From Chitinispirillaceae bacterium (GTDB taxonomy: Bacteria > Fibrobacterota > Chitinivibrionia > Chitinivibrionales > Chitinispirillaceae), in the NCBI GenBank assembly GCA_016926315.1, contig JAFGOU010000122.1, positions 1 to 7,906 of the forward strand: DNA of 7,906 nt, read 5' to 3'. Position 1 is the first letter of the stretch. Each line of letters begins with the position of its first letter. The notes below the pieces were generated by a model. The model did no database searches. It was not told the origin of the DNA and saw only the letters and a program-made list of their open reading frames with translations. Positions 1 through 6,679 of this stretch are shown piece by piece. The translations under genes and the position numbers were made by a program.

Positions 1-1759
1 CATCCGGAGGTTGATAATAGGGAAATTTATAAAAATCCTTGAACGGCACGATGATCTCGTTCCATCCCTCGGAGGCGCCGCACGATGCGATGTAAAGCTC
101 GTTGCCCGCGTCGTTCACCTGCAGGTTGAGCGCCTGGTAGGGCTTTGCCGTATACATGTTGAACTTGATGCCCCAGTGTTTGGTCCAGTCGCGTTCGCTG
201 TCCGGACGTTTCTGCTCCTGGTAGCGGTACACGACATCGCACCAGTCGTTCATTTTGAAAACGATCTTGAGCGCGCCGCTGCCGCCGTTCGGCGCTTCGC
301 TCTTGACTATTTCAAACGCGATCTCCGATTTCGGCCCGTTGCTCATCTCCCAGGTCTTGTCCTTGTCCGTCTCGAAATCGTGCAGCATCAGGTTCGGCGC
401 GTCGGATTTGAACGCGGCCCAGTACTCTTCGGGGTCAACGTAGCCCGGGATATCTTCGATAAACGAAATATGGTCCACAAAAAGGGCGACCGGTTCCCCG
501 GCCGCTACCTTGTTTTCCGCCTTGTTGTTCGAGAACCTGATCTCGTTGAACTGGTTCCATCTGACGTCGTCGACCACCTCTGCTTTCTTGTTCTCGTCCC
601 AGTACTTGCCCGTGGTCTGGAACCTGCGCAGCGGGATCATGAAATATTTCCAGGTGGTGTCGAGCTGGCCGAAATCGCCGAGCGTGACCTTGGTCTGCAC
701 CTTTTTCCCGTCGGATTCGTCGTCGACAAGCCCCACGTAGACGGACGATACTCCCGACGCGCCTTTTGCCCAGAAGGCGAGACCGGCGGCCTTTGCCTTG
801 CGCAACGGTTCGAGATTGTAGCTTGCTCCCGCGCCGAGCGCGAGCGTGACGCCGGAATAGTCGTTATTGTCGAGATAGCAGGCGAGCAGGCTGTTTTCTT
901 TTACCGTACTCGGCAACACCCTGTAGGCGGTCTTGCCGCCGTACACATATACAAACGCGCCGGCGGGCGGCGCATTGTCGAACAGCATTTTCACGTCTTT
1001 TACCGCGGGCCGCTTTTCCGGAGGAGGAGCGACCTTGTCGTCACGCTCGTCCCAGTAGACCTCAATCACCTCTTCCTTCGCTTCGTACACATCGCGCAGG
1101 ATGAAAATGTCGTCAACCCACACCCTGAACGACGGGTTGTCGTTCTTTTTGATTTCGAGCCGGAATTCCGCCACGACGTTCCAGTCGAACCGGTACGGCA
1201 CTTCCACCCGTTTTTTCGCGTCCCAGTAGACGCCGCGTTTGCCGAAATCGGCAAGCGGGATCGTGATCAGCTTCCACTCGTTCGAAATACCGCCGTAATT
1301 CTGCACGGGCAGGCGGACCACGGTCTTTTTACCGTCGGAATTTTCATCGTCGACCAGCGCCGCCCAGGCGATCTCGCCGCCGTTTTTTCCCTTGATCCAG
1401 AACTGGAGTGCGCCGCGGGAGTAATAGGGGCGAAGGTCGTATAACAGGTTGTACAGGCAGACCGATCCGCCGGAGTAGTCTTTTGCGTCAAGGTCGAACT
1501 GGAGCGCCACTTCGCCGTTCTTTCCGGACTCCTCGGGAATGAACACCTTGGAGTTGTCCGGGTACCAGTAGGCATAGCCGCCGGAAACAAAGTCCTCGTC
1601 AAAGAAGCGGAACACGAGCCGCGGGTCGGTTACGGTTTCCTCGACGGCGGCGATCTTCTTTTTGAGCGGCTTTACCTGAAGCCAGCCGGGAAGGGCGGTT
1701 CCGGCATAGATCAGCAGACTGGCTGCCATGATGATGCTTGCTCGAATGGTTCTGTTCAT
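1..1759 (-). CDS. Secreted protein with tandem CBM11-like carbohydrate-binding modules (3' end outside window)
   Basis: Open frame of 586 codons without a stop, running off the left edge, so the C-terminus is missing. The ATG follows AGGA with a 5-base spacer. Residues 1-22 or so form a signal peptide (hydrophobic MAASLLIYAG core). Three beta-sandwich modules follow: about 47-222, 257-436 and 456-586+. Modules 1 and 2 are an internal duplication with a period near 208 residues: LVDDExSDGKK occurs at 135-145 and 344-353, YWDxxKKxEV at 178-187 and 386-395. An extra YWDERD lies in the linker (235-240), followed by PPP. Module 3 starts with a DFE motif and ends in WNEIIVPFKDFYKFPYYQPPD, closely like the WKTIEIPFSSF...DYQPP segment of the Clostridium thermocellum CBM11 as I remember it. 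CBM11 binds beta-1,4 and mixed-linked glucans. Likely role: extracellular glucan binding. A catalytic domain may lie in the unseen part; none is visible here. It has its own promoter region rather than close coupling to the barrel gene upstream. Confidence 0.85.
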   Translation of the reverse strand, partial: MNRTIRASIIMAASLLIYAGTALPGWLQVKPLKKKIAAVEETVTDPRLVFRFFDEDFVSGGYAYWYPDNSKVFIPEESGKNGEVALQFDLDAKDYSGGSVCLYNLLYDLRPYYSRGALQFWIKGKNGGEIAWAALVDDENSDGKKTVVRLPVQNYGGISNEWKLITIPLADFGKRGVYWDAKKRVEVPYRFDWNVVAEFRLEIKKNDNPSFRVWVDDIFILRDVYEAKEEVIEVYWDERDDKVAPPPEKRPAVKDVKMLFDNAPPAGAFVYVYGGKTAYRVLPSTVKENSLLACYLDNNDYSGVTLALGAGASYNLEPLRKAKAAGLAFWAKGASGVSSVYVGLVDDESDGKKVQTKVTLGDFGQLDTTWKYFMIPLRRFQTTGKYWDENKKAEVVDDVRWNQFNEIRFSNNKAENKVAAGEPVALFVDHISFIEDIPGYVDPEEYWAAFKSDAPNLMLHDFETDKDKTWEMSNGPKSEIAFEIVKSEAPNGGSGALKIVFKMNDWCDVVYRYQEQKRPDSERDWTKHWGIKFNMYTAKPYQALNLQVNDAGNELYIASCGASEGWNEIIVPFKDFYKFPYYQPPD

Positions 1760-1826
1760 AAGGTTCCTGTGTACTATAGAAAAATGGTGGTGTACCCGTT
1801 TTCCCGATGCCTGACTATGGAATAAG

Positions 1827-1841
1827 ATTCGTTACTCGAAT
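1827..1841 (-). other. Inverted repeat in the leader of the CBM11-protein gene
   Basis: ATTCG and CGAAT flank a 5-base loop, giving a perfect 5-bp stem. It lies just downstream of the predicted transcription start (about 1848), so it would be a small hairpin at the 5' end of an approximately 89-base leader. It may protect the mRNA end or be a further operator; a stem this short may also be chance. Confidence 0.3.
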
Positions 1842-1845
1842 TTCC

Positions 1846-1887
1846 TGTCTGACAACTATAGGTAAAAAGCGCATCGTTGTCGGACAA
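1846..1887. promoter_or_regulatory. Pair of palindromic operator-like sites
   Basis: TTGTCGGACAA (1877-1887) is a perfect 11-base palindrome around one central base. TGTCTGACA (1846-1854) is a 9-base palindrome of the same form, TGTCnGACA. Their centres (1882 and 1850) are 32 bp apart, close to three helical turns. The first covers the -35 box and the second the predicted start point. That is the usual geometry for a dimeric repressor binding two sites on one DNA face. The regulator is not in the window and I cannot assign a family. Confidence 0.4.
1855..1883 (-). promoter_or_regulatory. Sigma70-like promoter for the CBM11-protein gene
   Basis: Reading the minus strand, CCGACA (1883-1878, 4 of 6 to TTGACA) is separated by 17 bases from TATAGT (1860-1855, 5 of 6 to TATAAT). 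The predicted start is near 1848, leaving a leader of about 89 bases before the ATG at 1759. Palindromes overlap both the -35 box and the start point, which supports a regulated promoter. Assignment is by consensus only. Confidence 0.45.
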
Positions 1888-1896
1888 AGAGCCAAA

Positions 1897-1944
1897 CCCC
1901 TCCGCCCCGATCCCGCAGGAAGGGCCGGGGGAAACGGGGTGAGG
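1897..1944. repeat. REP-like imperfect palindrome downstream of the 678-residue barrel gene
   Basis: The arm CCTCCGCCCCGATCCCGC (1899-1916) pairs imperfectly with 1927-1944 (GGGGG, AAACGGGG, TGAGG) across a loop of about 10 bases. The element starts two bases after the TAG stop of the barrel gene. In the minus orientation it opens CCTCACCCCGT, nearly identical to the CCTCATCCCGT that opens the element at 4031-4078. No T-run follows in the direction of transcription, so it is not a classic intrinsic terminator. It may stabilise the 3' end of the mRNA or help stop transcription. Confidence 0.5.
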
Positions 1945-1945
1945 C

Positions 1946-3982
1946 CTAAAACCGCACCCGCAGCGACACGTCGACCAGGTCCTGCGTGAAATCCTTGCCG
2001 GTCGGTGCGGCGCCGGCAGCGCGGAGCATCGCAGGATTGGTCTCGTCGTTATCGACCCGTATCTGGCCATAGCTCATGACCACCTCGGCGCCCTGCGATA
2101 CCTTCCACTCGATGCCGCCCGCCCAGTGCATCTGCACCTGGTCGGCGGAGGCGGTATCGATGGTCAGGCGGTTGCTGATAACCTGCACGCCCCCGACCAA
2201 CGCCGCGCGCTTGAAAAATTTCCAGTACAGGCCCGCGTTGATGAAGCGTGAGGTGATCTCCCACTTCGGCGACATCGCCAGGGTGTCGGCGATTCCGTCA
2301 TTGATCGCCGACGAAAGCACCATGCTGCCCGAGAGTTCGAGGGGATAGGGAAGCAGGCCGCGGAAGAATTTGCTCACGTCGACCTTGAGGCCGCCGCCCA
2401 TCTGTGAAAATTTCGTTGCAGGAACTTCGAGCCTGGCGGAATCCGGAAGCCTTACTACCGTGTCAAGATCCTTTTCGCCGAGCATCGACACAAGTCCTTT
2501 TACCTCGATCGCGCCCTTGAGCGCCGATCCCTTGAGGTCGGCCGTGATGCCCTGGCGGTTGGGCGTGGCCGGGCCGAACGGCATGACCAGCTCGATGGAC
2601 GGATCGATTCCGGCGTTGCCGAGCAGCATGCCCAGTTCCCGCTGGTTATAAATGGTGCGTGTCCAGGAATTCTTCCTGAACGGCGCCTTGGCCCAGCGGT
2701 TCGTAAGGGCCATGGGCGTGAATTTGAATACCGAATGATACAGGGCGTCAAACGTGGTGTAGTGCCTGAGGGAGTCGTTGGCCGCATCATTTTCCAGATT
2801 CATGATACGTGCCGGCAAAAAGGAGGGCGACTGGGCGAGCTCGTTGCGGAACAGATGGTCGTTCATGATGTATGCCGCGTCCAGGCCGATATTCCACAGG
2901 TCGCCCGGTGAAAAGCCCGCCGAAACGTTCAGACGAATTGCCTTGCCCAGAAGCGTCGTGTCGGGAAAAAGGCCCTGGTAAAGCGTGTCCGGGGCGCCCA
3001 GCGAATCTACCGTGTGGATGACGCGACCGGAATCATCGAACCAAACGGAGTCGTCGAGGGAAGCCGCCACTTCAGCCCCTATTTTCAGCGTGAGAGCGTC
3101 ATTGCCGAGAAATTTCGCGATATCGACCTGCGGCCGGCCGGAGAGGATGGTGGTAAACTGCGCTGCCGTGTCCGCAAACACCGTGTCGTTGAGACTTGAC
3201 TGATGGTAACTTCCCTTGTGGTCGAACAGCGTGAGCAGAGATCCTTCAAGGGTTATGCCCTTGAGGAAGGTCAGTCCAAGGTTGTTGCCGACAAAGTAAT
3301 TTGAAAACGGCCGGGAGCTTTCCCAGAGGTTCGCGATAAAGCTGCCGTTCTGAATGCTTGTTTCATTCGTCCGCAACCGTGCCGCCGACAGCGAGTAATG
3401 GAATTCATCAAAAAGCGGGGCGATCTCGGCGTCGAAACCGAAGTTGACACCCTGGAGAATCCGGTCGTTATTGCCGATAAACGATTCCTCCATGGCCAAT
3501 TCGCGCTGACGGGCGAAGATATACGGCTCGTACATGACGTCGATTTCCGGCGTGTAAAGCGTGAGCGGGCTGTACTGTGCGCGGTAATCGCCCACGTTGA
3601 AGCGGAACAGGTCGAGAGCGCCGCCGTCGATGCTGAGCCACCGCGTAAAGATCGGGTTGGAAACGTCGGAAAAGAAGTTCTGCCAGTTCTGGTGCATGCG
3701 GAACACCACGCGTCCGGTGACGTTGTCGTTCGGGCGCGCCTTGATGTCGAAATCGACCGACGTGAACTCGTTCGACTCGTTGGTTCTTCTGGTGGAGTCG
3801 TGACCTTCACCGCCGATTTCCGCCCCGAAGTACTGGGACTTGAACTCGCCGCCGATTGAAATCCCGGTTTTCGACAGGATGGTATCGAGGGTTTTCTGAA
3901 TCTGTACCGATTGGTCCTGCGTACCGGCGCACACTCCCATGACGCCTCCGACTGCGATCATCGTTACCATTCGTTTCAGCAT
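1946..3982 (-). CDS. Outer-membrane beta-barrel-like protein, family not recognised (678 aa)
   Basis: The start is the ATG at 3982, preceded by AAAGGAG with a 5-base spacer; an in-frame ATG 17 codons upstream (4033) would bury the signal peptide and is rejected. Residues 1-20 form a signal peptide with likely cleavage near CAG/TQ. The rest alternates short amphipathic strands and polar loops, and the chain ends VSLRVRF, a C-terminal phenylalanine typical of BAM-inserted barrels. The N-terminal IQKTLDTILSKTGISIGGEF (28-47) resembles the IQNMLDSLG start of the upstream neighbour. Shared motifs follow in the same order: SPLT (138-141), LQGVNF (176-181), NRW (428-430) and IYNQR (444-448). The two are therefore probably paralogues. 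It lies 100 bases downstream of that gene and is probably in the same transcript. Possible role: porin-like channel or surface receptor for oligosaccharides, inferred only from neighbouring glucan genes. No TonB box, plug or SusC-type signature was seen. Confidence 0.8.
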   Translation of the reverse strand: MLKRMVTMIAVGGVMGVCAGTQDQSVQIQKTLDTILSKTGISIGGEFKSQYFGAEIGGEGHDSTRRTNESNEFTSVDFDIKARPNDNVTGRVVFRMHQNWQNFFSDVSNPIFTRWLSIDGGALDLFRFNVGDYRAQYSPLTLYTPEIDVMYEPYIFARQRELAMEESFIGNNDRILQGVNFGFDAEIAPLFDEFHYSLSAARLRTNETSIQNGSFIANLWESSRPFSNYFVGNNLGLTFLKGITLEGSLLTLFDHKGSYHQSSLNDTVFADTAAQFTTILSGRPQVDIAKFLGNDALTLKIGAEVAASLDDSVWFDDSGRVIHTVDSLGAPDTLYQGLFPDTTLLGKAIRLNVSAGFSPGDLWNIGLDAAYIMNDHLFRNELAQSPSFLPARIMNLENDAANDSLRHYTTFDALYHSVFKFTPMALTNRWAKAPFRKNSWTRTIYNQRELGMLLGNAGIDPSIELVMPFGPATPNRQGITADLKGSALKGAIEVKGLVSMLGEKDLDTVVRLPDSARLEVPATKFSQMGGGLKVDVSKFFRGLLPYPLELSGSMVLSSAINDGIADTLAMSPKWEITSRFINAGLYWKFFKRAALVGGVQVISNRLTIDTASADQVQMHWAGGIEWKVSQGAEVVMSYGQIRVDNDETNPAMLRAAGAAPTGKDFTQDLVDVSLRVRF

Positions 3983-3987
3983 CGTCG

Positions 3988-3994
3988 CTCCTTT
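3988..3994 (-). promoter_or_regulatory. Ribosome binding site that fixes the start of the 678-residue barrel protein
   Basis: AAAGGAG lies 5 bases before the ATG at 3982. The longer in-frame start at 4033 has no comparable site at the right distance, and the shorter protein begins directly with a signal peptide. Confidence 0.8.
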
Positions 3995-4030
3995 ATGAAT
4001 TAACAAACGTCTGTTTTCTTCCCGTTTATT

Positions 4031-4078
4031 CACCCCATTCCACCGCTTCCCCTTGCGAGGGGGAAGGACGGGATGAGG
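4031..4078. repeat. REP-like palindrome between the two barrel genes
   Basis: A 7-bp perfect stem, CTTCCCC (4046-4052) and GGGGAAG (4060-4066), encloses the loop TTGCGAG. Outer arms CACCCCATTCC and GGGATGAGG extend it imperfectly. It begins within five bases of the TGA stop of the 771-residue barrel gene. In the minus orientation its first 11 bases match those of the element at 1897-1944 at 10 positions. Such C-rich/G-rich palindromes are commonly scattered between genes. Here it may tune mRNA stability between two co-transcribed genes. No T-run follows on the minus strand. Confidence 0.55.
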
Positions 4079-4082
4079 ATGA

Positions 4083-6398
4083 TCAGAACCACATCTTTAT
4101 TTCAGTCGACATCACCGGCGTCGCCCAGTTGTTGGCCGGGAAGGTTATGTCGTCATGCTGCATCCATTTGAAACGGCCGTGCAGGCCCACGCGCGCCAGC
4201 ATGTCCCAGTCGAAACCGATTCCATAGGCGTAATCGCGGTAATCGATGGGCTTCCATTCCCAGATGCGCATGCGCGGCTCGTCGATGAAGATATAGGCTT
4301 TCTGTGAACGCCAGTTTTCAAAACCGACAAGACCGACGATATACCATTTTTTCGTGATTGCGACCGCCGGCTCGAACCTGAAATAGGTGCCCCAGAGCAG
4401 CATGTCGTCGTCCTTGTCGCTGAAGGCTATCGGAGAGAAGGAGGTCGTGACGCCGTTGAGCGACCCGTAGAATCCGAGGAAGAAGTCGTTTGGAAAGCCG
4501 ATCATCGGCCCGATATCGTATGCCCCGTCGACCTCAAGGTTAAAGGTGTATTTCTTATGCATCGGAATGTGGGGGTTCTGTGAGAAGACATCCTGGCTGA
4601 CGTTGAGAGCGATGCTGGAGTCGACCTGTGAGGAGTCCCGGTAGGGCACAAACATTTCGAACATTGCCAGGTAATCCGATCGCAGACCGCCGCCGTCCGG
4701 ACCGATGGGGCCTTCCCAGGCAACGGTGCCGAAACTTTCGTCGCCCAGCCGTTTGTTGTATAGTTTCTTGCCATTGGGGATTGAGTGGTCGAGCAGATCG
4801 TTCCCCCAGCGGTTATAGGATGAATGGAACAGGCTGAAAAAATCCTGTCCGTTGAGCCGGTAGGGAAACGCGATGATATCCCTCGCTTTTTCGAGCTGCA
4901 GGTGCTGCCCGTAAATGATCTTGAGGTGGCCGTATCCCGGCAGGTTCGGCGCGAACTGCAGGTTGATGCCCGCCATATTCTGCGTGTAGGGCGAACCCTC
5001 GGCGCGCGCAATGAATTTTCCCGGCCCAAGAAGGTTCGCGCCAAAGGGAAAAAACACGTCCGCCGGGGCGGCAAACGAGAGCGGGGAATAAAATCCCCTG
5101 CCGATATAGGCAATATCCGCAAATGCCGGTACGACGTATTTGCTTTCAATCCTGAGGTAGGCGGCAGGTACGATGTCGGAAAGACCGTGTTCGGTGCGAA
5201 GAATACTGACGGTTGTATCCTGCCCGGCGCCGTTATCGACAGTGGCGGTATCCCCTCTGATAAGGGTGGAATCGATGACGCTTGCCGCAAGGTCTCCATG
5301 AATGGTGAGCATTTCATTGATCGGCCCCCGGATATCGAACGATCCGACTTTCGGCTCCTTGTAGAACGCCTTGCCGCCAAGGGTCGTATATCCGCTGAAG
5401 ACATCCTTGAACCGCTGAAGGGTGATAATGTCTTTTTTATAATCGAGCGAAAAGAAATTTAACGCCGGGGTCAACCCGCCAAAACGCTCGTTTGCGGCGA
5501 AACGGCCGTGCCACACATGTCGATACGTGTCGCCGAGCCCTTTCCCCTTGACCGCAGTAGACATGTCGGCATAGGACACGTCACCTGAAAAATCGATATA
5601 TTCGCGTTCGAAATTGTCGAACCGTTCGGTGGTGCCATAGAGAAAATTGAAATAGAGGTTGTGCGGAAGGTTGATGCTTTCAAAGTTGATGCCCTGCAGC
5701 GCTTTCTTGTTCCATGCGGCGCGGCCGGTTTTTTCGCCTTTTGCGATATTGTACTCGAAATACCGGGCTATGGGCTGCTCGATTTCGTACGGCAGGTATT
5801 CCCAGGCAAAGGTGCGCGGCTGCGATTTCCATATTGTTAACGGCGAGGCTTCGGTCCACAGAATCGAACCCATCTTGAGCCAGAACGAGGCGGGAACCGT
5901 GCGGACGGCAAGGCCGGCGCACATGTCTTCATGGATATAGGCGGGATCGTTCGTCTTGTCGTGAAGTCCTGAAATGTTTTTTCCCGCGGCTGCGTTCAGA
6001 TAATTCCCCGCAAAGGTGTTCTGGAACCCTATTTTCGACCAGATTGTGGTGTTTCTGCCCGCCCGCGCCACCATGCCGAGGCGCAGCATGCCTTCGTTCC
6101 CCTCCCAGCCGGTCTGGATATATGATTTGTCGTTGAGCAGATACCGCGGATAATCGGTCATCTCATGGTACTGCCCCTTGACCCGCGCCTCGCCGGAGAA
6201 CGACACCGGTGCGCTGCCGCCGAACATGAGCGTCGAGCGTACTTGTGCTTCAAGGTCGTTCCGGGAGAGCCCGAGGGAGTCGAGCATGTTCTGGATCGCG
6301 GATGAATCTGCCGCGGGTTCCTCTTCGGCGGCGGGCATCATGAGCGCGCCGGCGGTTAAACAGAGAAGGAGCGTCTGTAGCGGTAGGCGATTTTTCAA
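4083..6398 (-). CDS. Outer-membrane beta-barrel-like protein, paralogue of the 678-residue neighbour (771 aa)
   Basis: No ATG is available: two TTG codons stand side by side (6401 and 6398) just after an in-frame TAA. The second is preferred because GGAGG (6404-6408) is 5 bases from it and only 2 from the first. Residues 1-24 are a signal peptide ending MMPAA/EEEP. An acidic linker and a helix-like IQNMLDSLG stretch follow, then SFSGEARVKGQYHE at about 66-79 opens the barrel-like region. The protein ends STEIKMWF, an aromatic barrel signal. Shared with the downstream protein, in order: SPLT (185-188), LQGINF (234-239), NRW (529-531) and LYNKR (546-550). The NRW-to-YN spacing is nearly the same in both. 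The extra length sits mainly between SPLT and NRW. It is rich in Trp, Tyr and Phe, including WEWKP near 713-717, as in many sugar-facing surfaces. Function in glucan binding or uptake is inferred from context only. Confidence 0.8.
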   Translation of the reverse strand: MKNRLPLQTLLLCLTAGALMMPAAEEEPAADSSAIQNMLDSLGLSRNDLEAQVRSTLMFGGSAPVSFSGEARVKGQYHEMTDYPRYLLNDKSYIQTGWEGNEGMLRLGMVARAGRNTTIWSKIGFQNTFAGNYLNAAAGKNISGLHDKTNDPAYIHEDMCAGLAVRTVPASFWLKMGSILWTEASPLTIWKSQPRTFAWEYLPYEIEQPIARYFEYNIAKGEKTGRAAWNKKALQGINFESINLPHNLYFNFLYGTTERFDNFEREYIDFSGDVSYADMSTAVKGKGLGDTYRHVWHGRFAANERFGGLTPALNFFSLDYKKDIITLQRFKDVFSGYTTLGGKAFYKEPKVGSFDIRGPINEMLTIHGDLAASVIDSTLIRGDTATVDNGAGQDTTVSILRTEHGLSDIVPAAYLRIESKYVVPAFADIAYIGRGFYSPLSFAAPADVFFPFGANLLGPGKFIARAEGSPYTQNMAGINLQFAPNLPGYGHLKIIYGQHLQLEKARDIIAFPYRLNGQDFFSLFHSSYNRWGNDLLDHSIPNGKKLYNKRLGDESFGTVAWEGPIGPDGGGLRSDYLAMFEMFVPYRDSSQVDSSIALNVSQDVFSQNPHIPMHKKYTFNLEVDGAYDIGPMIGFPNDFFLGFYGSLNGVTTSFSPIAFSDKDDDMLLWGTYFRFEPAVAITKKWYIVGLVGFENWRSQKAYIFIDEPRMRIWEWKPIDYRDYAYGIGFDWDMLARVGLHGRFKWMQHDDITFPANNWATPVMSTEIKMWF

Positions 6399-6399
6399 C

Positions 6400-6419
6400 A
6401 AAACCTCCCTGAAGGTTTT
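6400..6419 (-). promoter_or_regulatory. Hairpin covering the ribosome binding site of the 771-residue barrel gene
   Basis: On the minus strand AAAACCT (6419-6413) can pair with AGGTTTT (6406-6400), a 7-bp stem extendable by one G-U pair to leave the loop CAGG. The 3' side contains most of the GGAGG that would recruit the ribosome, and the hairpin ends at the TTG start codons. It could hold translation down until melted or bound. The stem is A/U-rich, so its stability is modest. Confidence 0.5.
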
Positions 6420-6679
6420 TTATTTGAATCCCCGGGCCCGGTGATTTTTCGTGTAGTACGCACAAGGATCGGCAATGGCGGATTCCGGGACAAAATAGGG
6501 CTATTTACGGTAATCCAACTTATTAGTGGTCCGAACACACCCGACGGTTCGAGGTAAAAAGGGACCAACAATCCCCAGGGTGGAATACCGGTCTTGCATG
6601 ACTCCCCGGCCCCGGTCCGCCGGCATCACACACTTCGTCCAGCCTTACGTGGAAGCGATTCCGCTTATTGGCAACGCCA
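6402..6679. other. Intergenic region between the GH5 and 771-residue barrel genes, no gene seen
   Basis: No credible coding frame was found on either strand. It contains the RBS hairpin at its left end, a perfect 10-base palindrome CCGGGCCCGG (6432-6441), TTAGTGGTC (6523-6531, also upstream of the GH5 gene), and inverted CGAAC/GTTCG half-sites around 6532-6554. No convincing -35/-10 pair for the minus strand was found; TTGGAT with TATTTT has only a 15-base spacer. No T-run terminator for the GH5 gene is visible, so read-through from GH5 into the barrel genes is possible. Confidence 0.5.

Noticed and set aside
11..1444. Long plus-strand open frame of 477 codons
   Set aside because: It is antisense to the CBM11-like gene, which has a signal peptide, a good ribosome site and recognisable repeated modules. 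The plus frame has no domain, no export signal and looks like a GC-driven shadow.
3928..3933. Cysteine near the signal peptide end of the 678-residue protein as a lipoprotein site
   Set aside because: The residues before the cysteine (VMGVC) do not fit a lipobox, and the C-terminus looks like a barrel protein.
3983..4033. Upstream in-frame ATG giving a 695-residue version of the second barrel protein
   Set aside because: The extra 17 residues are charged and precede a normal signal peptide; the AAAGGAG site sits inside them, at the right distance for the inner ATG.
4046..4066. Hairpin between the barrel genes as an intrinsic terminator
   Set aside because: No T-run follows it on the minus strand; the sequence continues CGGTGGAATGGGG. 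The REP-like repeat reading is preferred.
4824..5462. Plus-strand open frame of 212 codons
   Set aside because: Antisense to the 771-residue barrel gene, with no good ribosome site or recognisable domain.
6432..6441. Perfect palindrome CCGGGCCCGG
   Set aside because: Too short and GC-simple to call a regulatory site alone; noted only within the intergenic entry.
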